From NCBI RefSeq assembly GCF_028682395.1, contig NZ_JANHLC010000001.1, forward strand, positions 744,001 to 808,000: a stretch of 64,000 bases of DNA, read 5' to 3'. Origin of the DNA: Pseudomonas putida (lineage in GTDB: Bacteria; Pseudomonadota; Gammaproteobacteria; Pseudomonadales; Pseudomonadaceae). Below the pieces are notes generated by a model that saw nothing but the letters and a program-made list of their open reading frames with translations, was not told the origin of the DNA and made no database searches. Below are positions 1 to 10,443 of this stretch, in pieces; positions within the stretch are counted from its first letter, which is position 1, and each line of letters opens with the position of its first letter. The translations under genes and the position numbers were made by a program.

Positions 1-1139
1 GCCTGCGCAATCGCGAAGAGGCCCGGGGCATGGCCCAACGCATGATGCAAAAGATGAAGGAGCCGATTGAGCTGGGCGGACGCCGCATGGTCATGACCAC
101 CAGTATCGGCATCAGCATTTTCCCGGACGATGGCCGTACCTGTGAGGAACTGCTGAAAAATGCTGACCTGGCGCTCTATCAATCCAAGGGCAACGGCCGC
201 AACTGCCTGCATTTTTTCAGCAGCAACCTCAAGGCCAAGGCCACCCTGGAACTGCAACTGGAAGAGGAACTGCGCCACGCCCTGCGCACCGAGACCGAAT
301 TGTTGCTGTACTACCAACCGATCTTCGAGCTCGCCAGTGGCCGGGTGACCAAGCTCGAAGCCTTGGTCCGCTGGCAGCATCCCTTACACGGTCTGCTCAG
401 CCCCGACCGCTTTATCGCCATCGCCGAAGCCAACGGGCTGATCGCCGAACTGGACAACTGGGTCCTGCGCCGAGCCTGCCAGGACCTGAGCCTGTTATCG
501 CGCCATGGCGGCGCGGACCTGAAGGTCGCGGTCAACTGCTCGGCCCTGAACCTGATGCGCGAGGAACTGGTCGATGAAATCCAGGCGGCCCTCGGCGCTG
601 CCGGCCTGGAACCGCAGCGCCTGGAGCTGGAAGTCACGGAGAACGCCCTGCTGGGCAATATCGATGAAACCCTGCTGTTGCTTCAGCAGATCCGCCGTCT
701 CGGCGTTTCGCTGTCGATCGATGACTTCGGCACCGGCTATTCATCCCTCGCCTATCTGCGGCGCCTGCCGCTCAACACCCTGAAGATCGATCGCTCGTTT
801 ATCCAGGACATTCCCGGCGCCACCCAGGACCAGGAAATCGTCCAGGCCATCTTGATCATGGCCCACACCCTGCACCTGCAAGTGGTGACCGAAGGCGTGG
901 AAACCGTCGAGCAGTATGAGTTTCTGCAACGCTACGGCTGCGACTTCGTACAGGGTTACCTGCTAAGCCGCCCGGTACCTCTGCACGAAATACAGCCAAT
1001 CCTCGACCCACTCAATCGTCCTCAGACGCTCACGTCGCAGATTCGGGCTCGCGATACATCTGCACCAGGGTCGACGGATCCTTTTGCAGGTAGCCCTGAC
1101 TTGCATGCAGGCGCATCAGTTGGGCGGCCAGGCCGCTAA
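1..1139 (+). CDS. Cyclic-di-GMP GGDEF/EAL protein, C-terminal part (5' end outside window)
   Basis: This is the 3' part of a diguanylate cyclase/phosphodiesterase; the reading frame is open from the window edge. The first ~50 residues are the end of a GGDEF domain (SIGISIFPDDG, then ADLALYQSKGNGRN). They are followed by a full EAL domain with LEALVRW, ELEVTENALL, SIDDFGTGYSSLAYLR, LKIDRSFI, VTEGVE and QGYLLSRP. The metal-binding and catalytic signatures (EAL, DDFG, EGVE) are intact, so c-di-GMP hydrolysis is likely; whether the GGDEF domain is active cannot be judged. The final ~37 codons run antisense through the 3' end of the convergent reductase gene and look like read-through sequence (low complexity, no domain). 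Sensor domains upstream are not visible. Confidence 0.9.
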   Translation, partial: LRNREEARGMAQRMMQKMKEPIELGGRRMVMTTSIGISIFPDDGRTCEELLKNADLALYQSKGNGRNCLHFFSSNLKAKATLELQLEEELRHALRTETELLLYYQPIFELASGRVTKLEALVRWQHPLHGLLSPDRFIAIAEANGLIAELDNWVLRRACQDLSLLSRHGGADLKVAVNCSALNLMREELVDEIQAALGAAGLEPQRLELEVTENALLGNIDETLLLLQQIRRLGVSLSIDDFGTGYSSLAYLRRLPLNTLKIDRSFIQDIPGATQDQEIVQAILIMAHTLHLQVVTEGVETVEQYEFLQRYGCDFVQGYLLSRPVPLHEIQPILDPLNRPQTLTSQIRARDTSAPGSTDPFAGSPDLHAGASVGRPGR

Positions 1140-1926
1140 GGGGCGTTGCCGAGCCCTGCTCGCGGGAGAATTTCACGGCACTATCCAGGTCCTTCAATAA
1201 CGTACGCACATGCCATTTCACCGGTTCGAAGCGACTTTCGGCCATTTGCGGGGCCAGAATCTGCAACGGCCTGGAATCGGCAAAGCCGCCGGCCAACGCC
1301 TCGGCGATCAAGCCGGCCTCGACGCCCGCCTTCTCGGCCAGGGCAATAACTTCGGCGATCACCAGCGCATTGCAGGCGACGATCATCTGGTTGCACGCCT
1401 TGGTCACCTGCCCGGCGCCGACGGCGCCCATATGCGTGACCCGCTGGCCAAGATGCTCGAGAACCGGGCGTACCCGTGCCAGATCCACAGCCTCACCGCC
1501 GACCATGATCGCCAGGCTCCCGGCCTCGGCGCCCGGCGTCCCACCGGACACCGGTGCATCCAGCCAGGCCACTCCGCAGCCCGCACGCAGCTCGGCGGCC
1601 ATTTCCCGGGTTGCCGTTGGCTCCAGACTGGAGAAGTCCACCAGCACCTGCTCGGGTCGCCCCGTCTGCGCCACTCCGTCGGCGCCAAACACCACCTCGC
1701 GCACCGCAGCCGTGTCGGCCAGGCACAGCAGGACGATATCGACCTGCTCGCAGAGCTCGGCCGGTGTGACCGCTTGTCGCGCCCCGGCGGCCACCAAGGG
1801 CGCACATTTATCCGCCCCGCGGTTCCAGACCACCAGCGGATAGCCTGCCGCCAGCAGGCGCCGGCACATCGGCAAACCCATCAAACCAATACCCGCAAAA
1901 CCCAGGGTCGGTAATAAAGTATTCAT
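1030..1926 (-). CDS. NAD(P)-dependent oxidoreductase, 3-hydroxyisobutyrate dehydrogenase family
   Basis: A 298-residue beta-hydroxyacid dehydrogenase. The N-terminal Rossmann motif is LGFAGIGLMGLPMCRRLL (residues ~7-25). The substrate-binding signature is DAPVSGGTPGAEAGSLAIMVG, and the catalytic-lysine region is GAGQVTKACNQ, followed by LLKDLDSA. It reduces or oxidises small 3-hydroxy acids (3-hydroxyisobutyrate, tartronate semialdehyde or similar); the exact substrate cannot be read from sequence. The ATG at 1926 is chosen because an AAGGAA ribosome-binding site lies just upstream and the three-base-earlier codon is TTG. The gene is convergent with, and overlaps by 110 bp, the EAL gene. It is divergent from the tubulin-like gene across ~150 bp. 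Confidence 0.85.
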   Translation of the reverse strand: MNTLLPTLGFAGIGLMGLPMCRRLLAAGYPLVVWNRGADKCAPLVAAGARQAVTPAELCEQVDIVLLCLADTAAVREVVFGADGVAQTGRPEQVLVDFSSLEPTATREMAAELRAGCGVAWLDAPVSGGTPGAEAGSLAIMVGGEAVDLARVRPVLEHLGQRVTHMGAVGAGQVTKACNQMIVACNALVIAEVIALAEKAGVEAGLIAEALAGGFADSRPLQILAPQMAESRFEPVKWHVRTLLKDLDSAVKFSREQGSATPLSGLAAQLMRLHASQGYLQKDPSTLVQMYREPESAT

Positions 1927-2077
1927 CAATATTCCTTGTTCGATTAAAGAACGCCGCGCTTTGGCCGATCCAACAGAAGCCCTACAAGGATTCCCCCTAG
2001 AGATCCTAAGGTTAAACCCTATCGCTCACGCCAATATCCCACGGTAAAGTCGTGACTTCCTACTCCGTGATGGCTCG

Positions 2078-4327
2078 ATGACATCTACTGACGGGCCCAC
2101 CAGTCCAGGCACATGGCGCACAATGACCACTAAAAACATCCCGGCCACTACCGTATCCGAACTGCCTGTGGCAACGCCTGCGGAGAAGCCTTCCAGCCCG
2201 AAACGGACGCTGTCCAATTCACGCTCCCTGGCAGCCCAGCAGTACCTGTACTTCACCGAGACCAACACGGATCGTATTCTCGACAATCTCGACGGCCTGC
2301 GCGACATGGTATTTCCTCGCGCACCGCACCTTGAGGATGACAGCGAGAATCGCCGCGAGCAGCAGTTTCCCTCGGTCTGCCTGATCGGCCTGGGCCGTTG
2401 CGGCTCGAATATCGCGCTGGATGTCGCGGAACTGGTCTACAACGCCCGCAAGTTCTACCTCAACGAATTCAACAACGACGATCGCTCCCCGGTCGACCAG
2501 GGCTACAGCCCCGGCCAATGGATCCGCAACAACCTGCGCCTGGTACAGAACAAGGCCACCAAGCCGGTGTTCCTGGTGGAACCGCTGGTGATGCTCGGCG
2601 ACCTGGACAAGGATATCGCCGGACGTATCCGCTTCTCGCGCAAGGGCGAAAAAAGCGGCTTTATCCGCGACTACAGCAAGATGAAGATCATGGACCTGTC
2701 GGAAGTCCATGCCGGTGGCGCCGGTAACGCGCCGATCCTGGGTCAGTACCTGGCCAAGATCATCCTGAACAAGGACACCCAGCGCTTCTCCAGCCCCGAC
2801 TGGAAAATGATCCACTCCTACCTGATCGATTCCTGCGGGATCAAGGCCAACCAATCGCGCCTGTACTTCTCGATCTTCAGCGCCGGTGGCGGTACGGGTT
2901 CGGGCATGGCCTCGGAATTCGGCCTGGCCCAGCAGTATTCGTACATGAACAAGACGTTCGACACCAAGCCGGCCGACGAGCACGACAGCAAAAGCGGCCA
3001 TTCCTTTGTGTTCGAGCCGATCTTCACCAGCGGCATCTGTGTCCTGCCGAACATTTCCGATCACCGTAGTGAAATGTCGGAAGCGCTGCATATCAACGCC
3101 GGTCGCCTGCTTTGCAAGTACCTGTCCGAAGAGTGGGACTTCTCGTACAACTTCGACAATGAAGACAGCAGCGAAGCCAGCGTCATGGGCCGTATCCGCC
3201 CATGGAACGCCATGATGCTGATCTCCAACGACATCATGCGTTACGCCGAAGAAAACGATGACGGCAATATCCAGAACATTGATGTCAATGCCATGGAGAA
3301 ACATGCTAACCAGTACATCTCGCAGCAGATCTTCAACATTCTGACGGCCCAGGCCGTGACCACCGACTACGACCAGAACTACTTCCGTCGTGCCGGCATC
3401 GATATCGGCGAAACCATCCGCCTGGACGCCAACGATCTATTTATGAGCCTGGCCGGCCCCGTGGCCATTGCCTACGCAGAATCCGTGGTCCCGGAACAGC
3501 CGGTGCCATCGGGCGACAAGTTCAAGGTCTTCGAGAAAGAGCCGCAGCGCCTGAATATCGACGACCTGTTCTTCCGCTCCATCGACCTGCCGCACTTCAA
3601 CAAGGTGACCCAGTCGATCGAAGGCATCAGCCTGCTGCCGATCGAGTCCAAGCGCTATCGCTCGGCGCTGGAGCAGTACAAAGCCTCGGGCTACGACGCG
3701 GCGGCCCTGCATGACCTGCACTTTTTCAAGAACTGCTCGTCGGTGGTGTCCATCGTCTCGCTGCCAAAAGACTACAAGCTGTCCTATATGGACCTGAACC
3801 GGCTCAAGACCCACCTCAACAGCCTGTTCCCCAACACCACCCTCAAGCGTTATGCCCTGGTAATCGGCGCGTCGGCCAACCTCTCGCTGACCACCCTGAT
3901 CGCCAAGAGCCCGTGCCTGAGCGATGATTTCCTGACGCTGATCGTGGCCTTTATCAAGCGCTGCTTTGCACGCAATCCATATCGCTTCGACGACACCCTC
4001 GACAACGCGATGCTCGAATACATCACCCGTGACGAGTTCGACGAAAACCATCTGGACGAGTTGCTCAACGAGTTCGAGAACCCGGCGAAGATCCTCGATA
4101 CCAACTGGTATGCGATCAAACCGATGTACGAGAAAAAGTACCGCGAGCTGATCACCGACAAAGATAAATTCGTTTCGATCAACGATATTCGCCTGTCCCG
4201 TGATTGCGTGAAGAAGGCCATCAAGTACCTGCGCGAGATCTATCGTCACCGCATTGGCAAGACCAAGGTCATTTCGCTCAACAACCACACCGGCAAGACT
4301 GCCGTGGTTCCAGAGCGGGTGTTCTAA
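2078..4327 (+). CDS. Tubulin/FtsZ-superfamily GTPase-like protein (Tubulin_2-like), function unknown
   Basis: A 749-residue protein with hallmarks of the tubulin/FtsZ fold. It has a glycine-rich first nucleotide loop, CLIGLGRCGSNIALDVAEL (residues ~101-119), comparable to the FtsZ GxGGxGxN loop. It has a canonical tubulin signature, FSAGGGTGSGMASEFGLA (~267-284), which binds the GTP phosphates. A later NDIMRYAEEN segment could supply the base-contacting Asn; this is inference. The N-terminal ~95 residues are Ser/Thr/Pro-rich and look disordered; the ~350 residues after the GTPase core match no family I recognise. It is twice the size of FtsZ and is not FtsZ, which lies in the dcw cluster. No partner gene is adjacent: it is transcribed alone, divergent from a dehydrogenase. 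Neither ATG 2078 nor ATG 2123 has a strong ribosome-binding site, so the protein may begin 15 residues later. Confidence 0.75.
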   Translation: MTSTDGPTSPGTWRTMTTKNIPATTVSELPVATPAEKPSSPKRTLSNSRSLAAQQYLYFTETNTDRILDNLDGLRDMVFPRAPHLEDDSENRREQQFPSVCLIGLGRCGSNIALDVAELVYNARKFYLNEFNNDDRSPVDQGYSPGQWIRNNLRLVQNKATKPVFLVEPLVMLGDLDKDIAGRIRFSRKGEKSGFIRDYSKMKIMDLSEVHAGGAGNAPILGQYLAKIILNKDTQRFSSPDWKMIHSYLIDSCGIKANQSRLYFSIFSAGGGTGSGMASEFGLAQQYSYMNKTFDTKPADEHDSKSGHSFVFEPIFTSGICVLPNISDHRSEMSEALHINAGRLLCKYLSEEWDFSYNFDNEDSSEASVMGRIRPWNAMMLISNDIMRYAEENDDGNIQNIDVNAMEKHANQYISQQIFNILTAQAVTTDYDQNYFRRAGIDIGETIRLDANDLFMSLAGPVAIAYAESVVPEQPVPSGDKFKVFEKEPQRLNIDDLFFRSIDLPHFNKVTQSIEGISLLPIESKRYRSALEQYKASGYDAAALHDLHFFKNCSSVVSIVSLPKDYKLSYMDLNRLKTHLNSLFPNTTLKRYALVIGASANLSLTTLIAKSPCLSDDFLTLIVAFIKRCFARNPYRFDDTLDNAMLEYITRDEFDENHLDELLNEFENPAKILDTNWYAIKPMYEKKYRELITDKDKFVSINDIRLSRDCVKKAIKYLREIYRHRIGKTKVISLNNHTGKTAVVPERVF

Positions 4328-4713
4328 AGCGACTTGCTGGCAGCGGTTGCAAGGGGCCTGGCCCTTTGTCGTCGCTGCCGTGGCGCGGCGTGCGAGCGCA
4401 GGGTTACGCGCAAAACCCGACGCTGAAATATGCCTGGAAGATCGTGCCGGGTGTTTGATGCACGCCGCACGTCCGCACGTCGCCTTGGGCAACGGCTACA
4501 GGGCGGCGTAGCCGACGCCCGCCAGGCGCGGCACAATCAGCAACGCTCAACCACGCCCCCAGACAATCCCCCACAACAACCGCGCGCAACGGCGTTTGAC
4601 GGCTGGGGTGTTTCACCACGGCAATGGGCCACTATTGCAATGGCGCAGTTACGGACCTACCCACCCCTGGCGCAAAAACGCATAAGCCTTGCGCACAATA
4701 ATGATGCACGAAC
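4328..4713. other. Gene-free stretch, 386 bp
   Basis: No credible gene is seen between the tubulin-like gene and the DUF2288 gene; the open frames here are low-complexity shadows. Just after the tubulin-like stop there is a compound inverted repeat: outer arms GGCAGCG (4339-4345) and CGCTGCC (4373-4379) enclose an AAGGGG/CCCTT hairpin. No T-run follows, so at most it is a weak or Rho-assisted 3' structure. Confidence 0.5.
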
Positions 4714-5019
4714 TCAGCTTGGCGCCCTTTCCTGGATCATCACCCAGGGCGAGACCACCACGGCCCACAGGCTCGGATCACGCTCGAAAAGATCATGCGC
4801 CCGCGTTTCAGACACCTTGGCCAATTCGCCGCTCGCCAGCCAGGCACTGACCTTGTCCGCCTGATTTTCGGCCATGGCCTGCGCCGCCGTGATCAGATCC
4901 AGGGAGGGCTCGACCCACAATAGGGCACCCCGGGCAAAGAAGGGCTGCAACTCCTCCCAGCGAATCGATGCGGTTTCACCAAGCAGCTTGGCATAGAGGG
5001 TGCTAGGTTCTTGAGTCAT
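4714..5019 (-). CDS. DUF2288 family protein
   Basis: A 101-residue conserved small cytosolic protein. It begins MTQEPSTLYAKLLGET and contains WEELQPFFARGALLWV, LASGELAKVSE and LWAVVVSPWVMIQE, which I recognise as the DUF2288 family. No biochemical function is known and there are no transmembrane segments or signal peptide. The ATG at 5019 is preferred over an upstream in-frame codon because the conserved family sequence begins there and a GGTGG element lies upstream. The gene is transcribed alone, divergent from braC. Confidence 0.8.
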   Translation of the reverse strand: MTQEPSTLYAKLLGETASIRWEELQPFFARGALLWVEPSLDLITAAQAMAENQADKVSAWLASGELAKVSETRAHDLFERDPSLWAVVVSPWVMIQERAPS

Positions 5020-5399
5020 GGGTTTCCACCGAAGAAGTAAACACGGCAATGATAGCGTCGCTCCTTCGGTAGAAAAACCCAGATGCAATTGAGGAATTGA
5101 TCCAAGTGATCAGAAAAAACAGGGATTGGCGCTGAAAATCGCACTATCTGGATGTATCTCAGCCATCAAACCGGCGCTTTTCTGTCTCTTTGTGTCAATT
5201 ACGCGACATGCTTCGGTGTTGTCCCCAGCCGCCCGCTTTTCAAGCGATAAATGGGCGCTCTACACTGTACCGGTACAGTTGCCGGGGGGATGACCGGGGT
5301 TGGCGCGTTGCGGCAAGGCCGCACAGCATCTATCAGACCCGGTCCTGCTGCCTTGGCCGCCAGGACTCTAAAAATTACAACAGCAAGAGTGGAGCACTA
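5020..5399 (+). promoter_or_regulatory. braC upstream region with 16-bp perfect palindrome
   Basis: A 380-bp divergent intergenic region. ACTGTACCGGTACAGT at 5264-5279 is a perfect 16-bp palindrome about 120 bp upstream of the braC start, and looks like a dimeric repressor/activator operator. The arms (CTGTAC/GTACAG) resemble sites used by GntR/MocR-type regulators, but the spacing does not fit a LexA box. The regulator is unknown. Nothing else is recognisable. Confidence 0.45.
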
Positions 5400-6518
5400 A
5401 TGACTAAGCAGATTTCCAAACTGTTCGCCGCTATGGTTCTGGCCGGGGTTGCCAGCCATTCTTTCGCTGCTGACACCATCAAGATTGGTATCGCGGGTCC
5501 AAAAACCGGCCCGGTCGCTCAGTACGGCGACATGCAGTTCAGTGGCGCAAGAATGGCCATCGAGCAAATCAACGCCAAGGGCGGCGTCGACGGCAAGCAA
5601 CTGGTCGCTGTTGAATACGATGACGCTTGCGATCCCAAGCAAGCCGTAGCCGTGGCCAACAAAGTGGTCAACGATGGCGTCAAGTTCGTGGTCGGCCACC
5701 TCTGTTCCAGCTCCACTCAACCGGCTTCGGACATCTACGAAGACGAAGGCGTGATCATGATCACCCCAGCCGCCACCAGCCCGGACATCACCGCGCGGGG
5801 CTACAAGATGGTCTTCCGCACCATCGGCCTGGACAGCGCCCAGGGCCCGGCAGCCGGCAACTACATCGCCGACCACGTGAAGCCTAAAGTCGTGGCCGTG
5901 CTGCACGACAAGCAGCAATACGGTGAAGGCATCGCCACCGCCGTGAAGAAAACCCTGGAGTCCAAAGGCACCAAGGTTGCCGTGTTCGAAGGCATCAACG
6001 CCGGCGACAAGGACTTCTCCTCGATGATCGCCAAGCTCAAGCAAGCCAACGTCGACTTCGTCTACTACGGCGGCTACCACCCGGAGCTGGGCCTGATCCT
6101 GCGCCAAGCCCAGGAAAAGGGCCTGAAAGCCAAGTTCATGGGTCCGGAAGGCGTGGGTAACGACTCCATCTCGCAGATCGCCAAGGATGCCTCCGAAGGC
6201 CTGCTGGTCACCCTGCCTAAATCCTTCGACCAGGACCCGGCCAACAAAGCCCTGGTAGAAGCCTTTGCCGCCAAGAAGGAAGACCCGAGCGGCCCGTTCG
6301 TGTTCCCGTCCTTCTCGGCCGTTGAAGTGATCGCCGAAGGCATCAAGCAAGCCAAGAGCGAAGACCCGGCCAAGGTGGCTGAAGCCATCCACGCCGGTAC
6401 CTTCAAGACCCCAACCGGCGAGCTGAGCTTCGACGAGAAGGGCGACCTGAAGAACTTCAAGTTCGTGGTCTACGAATGGCACTTCGGCAAGCCTAAAACC
6501 GAAGCCTCCCCTCAGTAA
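5400..6518 (+). CDS. braC: Branched-chain amino acid ABC transporter substrate-binding protein
   Basis: Periplasmic Leu/Ile/Val-binding protein, 372 residues, type I periplasmic-binding fold (Peripla_BP_6). A signal peptide (MTKQISKLFAAMVLAG...SFAA, cleavage near residue 23) is followed by DTIKIGIAGPKTGPVAQYGDM, GVDGKQLVAVEYDDACDPKQA and FVVGHLCSSSTQPASDIY, all typical of LivJ/LivK/BraC. It delivers substrate to the permease and ATPases encoded by the next four genes. The ATG at 5400 is preceded by GTGGAG and starts a proper signal sequence; the frame open further upstream lacks coding character. A strong hairpin just after the stop separates it from braDEFG. Confidence 0.95.
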   Translation: MTKQISKLFAAMVLAGVASHSFAADTIKIGIAGPKTGPVAQYGDMQFSGARMAIEQINAKGGVDGKQLVAVEYDDACDPKQAVAVANKVVNDGVKFVVGHLCSSSTQPASDIYEDEGVIMITPAATSPDITARGYKMVFRTIGLDSAQGPAAGNYIADHVKPKVVAVLHDKQQYGEGIATAVKKTLESKGTKVAVFEGINAGDKDFSSMIAKLKQANVDFVYYGGYHPELGLILRQAQEKGLKAKFMGPEGVGNDSISQIAKDASEGLLVTLPKSFDQDPANKALVEAFAAKKEDPSGPFVFPSFSAVEVIAEGIKQAKSEDPAKVAEAIHAGTFKTPTGELSFDEKGDLKNFKFVVYEWHFGKPKTEASPQ

Positions 6519-6542
6519 GGGGCGGTTGCATCGCTGATAACG

Positions 6543-6574
6543 AAGCCCACGGCGCAAACCGTGGGCTTTGTTTT
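6543..6574 (+). terminator. Intrinsic terminator/attenuator between braC and braD
   Basis: A 10-bp perfect stem AAGCCCACGG (6543-6552) / CCGTGGGCTT (6559-6568) with a 6-nt loop is followed by TGTTTT. Its position after the binding-protein gene would let braC transcripts exceed braDEFG transcripts. Confidence 0.8.
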
Positions 6575-6751
6575 ACGGAATATGGGCCGCGCTACCGTGA
6601 TCCGGCAGCCGACCCACCTGAAAATCTTCAAAACCGTCACCAGCGGTTCGCTGGCATGTGACCCGAATCCGAAATGGGTGAAAACCCGTGGGGCCCGGGC
6701 CGGGAATGACTCCACCAGTGAAATGCGTTTCAGGTTTTTAGGAGCTTTGTA

Positions 6752-7671
6752 ATGCCTGACCTCTATCACTTCTTCCAACAGCTGGTTAACGGCCTGACCG
6801 TTGGCAGCACGTATGCCCTGATCGCCATCGGCTATACGATGGTTTACGGCATCATTGGAATGATCAACTTCGCCCACGGCGAGGTGTACATGATCGGCTC
6901 CTACGTGGCGTTCATCGCCATCGCCGGGCTGACCATGATGGGACTCGACAGCGTTCCCCTACTGATGACCGCTGCGTTTATCGCGAGCATCGTCGTGACC
7001 AGTGCCTACGGCTACAGCATCGAACGGGTCGCCTACCGCCCGCTGCGCGGCAGCAACCGCCTGATCCCGCTGATTTCCGCCATCGGCATGTCGATCTTCC
7101 TGCAGAACACTGTGCTTCTGGCGCAGGACTCCAAGGACAAATCGATCCCCAACCTGATCCCGGGGAATTTCTCCTTTGGGCCAGGCGGCGCCCAGGAAGT
7201 CCTGATCTCCTACATGCAGATCGTGGTCTTCGTAGTCACCCTTGTCGCCATGCTTGGCCTCACCTTGTTCATCTCCCGTTCACGCCTGGGTCGCGCCTGC
7301 CGCGCCTGCGCCGAAGACATCAAGATGGCCAACCTGCTGGGTATCAACACCAACAACATCATTGCCCTGACCTTCGTCATCGGTGCCGCGCTGGCCGCCA
7401 TCGCTGCCGTGCTGCTCAGCATGCAGTACGGCGTGATCAACCCCAACGCCGGCTTCCTGGTTGGCCTTAAAGCCTTCACCGCAGCCGTACTGGGCGGTAT
7501 TGGCAGCATCCCCGGCGCCATGCTCGGCGGGTTGGTGCTGGGCGTCGCCGAAGCCTTCGGCGCGGATATCTTCGGCGATCAGTACAAGGATGTGGTGGCC
7601 TTCGGCCTGCTGGTCCTGGTGCTGTTGTTCCGTCCGACCGGCATTCTGGGCCGTCCGGAGGTTGAGAAAGT

Positions 7672-7675
<4 letters not shown>
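6752..7675 (+). CDS. braD: High-affinity branched-chain amino acid ABC transporter permease (LivH type)
   Basis: Inner-membrane permease, 307 residues, with about eight hydrophobic segments. It contains the LivH N-terminal signature [37 protein letters not shown] and a C-terminal [20 protein letters not shown] stretch, the EAA-like loop that contacts the ATPase. It pairs with BraE to form the channel for Leu/Ile/Val. An AGGAGC ribosome-binding site precedes ATG 6752. It overlaps braE by 4 bp (ATGA), so the two are translationally coupled. Confidence 0.95.
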
Positions 7676-8924
<1,249 letters not shown>

Positions 8925-8928
<4 letters not shown>

Positions 8929-9692
8929 GCCGCGAGATTCTGAAAGTAGAAGGTTTGAGCATGCGCTTCGGCGGCTTGCTCGCGGTCAATGGCGTCGCCC
9001 TGACCGTGAAGGAAAAACAGGTGGTGGCATTGATCGGGCCGAACGGCGCGGGCAAGACCACGGTGTTCAACTGCCTGACCGGCTTCTACAAGCCGAGCGC
9101 TGGCAGCATCCTGCTCGATGGTCAACCGATCCAGGGCCTGGCTGGCCATGAGATTGCCCGCAAGGGCGTGGTCCGCACGTTCCAGAACGTGCGCCTGTTC
9201 AAGGACATGACCGCCCTGGAAAACCTGCTGATCGCCCAGCACCGCCACCTCAACACCAACTTCCTGGCGGGCCTGTTCAAGACCCCGGCCTTTCGCAAGA
9301 GCGAGCATGATGCGAAGGAATTCGCCGCGTACTGGCTGGACAAGGTCAACCTGCGTGAGTTCGCCAACCGTACCGCCGGGACTCTGGCCTACGGCCAGCA
9401 ACGACGCCTGGAAATCGCCCGCTGCATGATGACCCGTCCGCGGATCCTCATGCTCGACGAACCGGCGGCCGGCCTGAACCCCAAGGAAACCGAAGACCTC
9501 AAGGCGCTGATCAGCGTGCTGCGCGAGGAGCACAATGTGACGGTGTTGCTGATCGAACACGATATGAAACTGGTCATGAGCATTTCCGACCATATCGTCG
9601 TGATCAACCAGGGCACGCCCCTGGCCGACGGCACGCCGGAGGAGATCCGCGACAATGCTGACGTGATCAAAGCCTATTTGGGGGAAGCGTAA
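8925..9692 (+). CDS. braF: Branched-chain amino acid ABC transporter ATPase (LivG type)
   Basis: Cytosolic ABC ATPase, 255 residues. It has Walker [10 protein letters not shown] (residues ~38-46), Q-loop RTFQNVRLF, a LivG-type signature region [17 protein letters not shown] (the LSGGQ equivalent is LAYGQ), Walker [16 protein letters not shown] and the H-loop IEHDMK. With BraG it energises uptake through BraDE. It starts inside the end of braE (ATGA overlap). Confidence 0.95.
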
Positions 9693-9693
9693 A

Positions 9694-10395
9694 ATGCTGC
9701 AGTTCGAAAACGTTTCCACCTTCTACGGCAAGATCCAGGCCCTGCACAGCGTCAACGTGGAAGTCCGCCAGGGTGAGATCGTCACGCTGATCGGCGCCAA
9801 CGGCGCTGGCAAATCGACCCTGTTGATGACCCTGTGCGGTGCTCCCCAGGCCCATAGCGGTAGCATCCGCTATATGGGCGAAGAACTGGTCGGCCAGGAG
9901 TCGGCGCGGATCATGCGCAAGAGTATTGCCGTGGTCCCGGAAGGCCGTCGGGTGTTTGCCCGCCTGACCGTGGAAGAGAACCTCGCCATGGGCGGCTTCT
10001 TTACCGACAAGGCCGACTATCAGGAGCAGATGGACAAGGTCCTGCACCTCTTTCCGCGCCTGAAGGAGCGCTTCAACCAGCGCGGCGGCACCATGTCCGG
10101 CGGCGAACAGCAAATGCTCGCCATCGGCCGGGCGCTGATGAGCCAGCCCAAGCTGCTGCTGCTCGATGAACCGTCGCTGGGCCTGGCACCGATCATCATC
10201 CAGCAGATCTTCGACATCATCGAGCAACTGCGCCGGGACGGTGTCACGGTGTTCCTGGTGGAGCAGAACGCCAACCAGGCGCTGAAGATCGCCGACCGTG
10301 CCTATGTCCTGGAAAACGGCCGGGTGGTGATGCAAGGCACTGGCGAAGCGTTGCTGACCGATCCAAAAGTGCGAGAAGCCTACCTCGGTGGTTGA
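9694..10395 (+). CDS. braG: Branched-chain amino acid ABC transporter ATPase (LivF type)
   Basis: Second ATPase subunit, 233 residues. Walker A is GANGAGKST, the Q-loop region is [17 protein letters not shown], the signature is [16 protein letters not shown], Walker B is [13 protein letters not shown] and the H-loop is VEQNANQ. It is the last gene of the bra operon, starting one base after braF and followed by a strong terminator. Confidence 0.95.
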   Translation: MLQFENVSTFYGKIQALHSVNVEVRQGEIVTLIGANGAGKSTLLMTLCGAPQAHSGSIRYMGEELVGQESARIMRKSIAVVPEGRRVFARLTVEENLAMGGFFTDKADYQEQMDKVLHLFPRLKERFNQRGGTMSGGEQQMLAIGRALMSQPKLLLLDEPSLGLAPIIIQQIFDIIEQLRRDGVTVFLVEQNANQALKIADRAYVLENGRVVMQGTGEALLTDPKVREAYLGG

Positions 10396-10413
10396 TCGCT
10401 AACGCCGCTGTCC

Positions 10414-10443
10414 AAAAGCCCCGACTGGTTCGGGGCTTTTTTA
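10414..10443 (+). terminator. Intrinsic terminator of the bra operon
   Basis: Stem AAAAGCCCCG (10414-10423) / CGGGGCTTTT (10431-10440) with a 7-nt loop, followed by a T-run (10437-10443). It lies 18 bp after the braG stop. Confidence 0.9.

Noticed and set aside
4430..4864. 144-codon open frame on the plus strand
   Set aside because: Antisense to the DUF2288 gene for a third of its length, low-complexity composition and no ribosome-binding site.
5203..5208. GCGACA (TGTCGC on the minus strand) upstream of braC as an ArgR half-site
   Set aside because: No AA eight bases further and no second copy 21 bp away, so it does not fit ArgR geometry.
5264..5279. LexA box reading of the palindrome
   Set aside because: CTGT and ACAG are separated by six bases, while a LexA box needs eight (CTG-N10-CAG).
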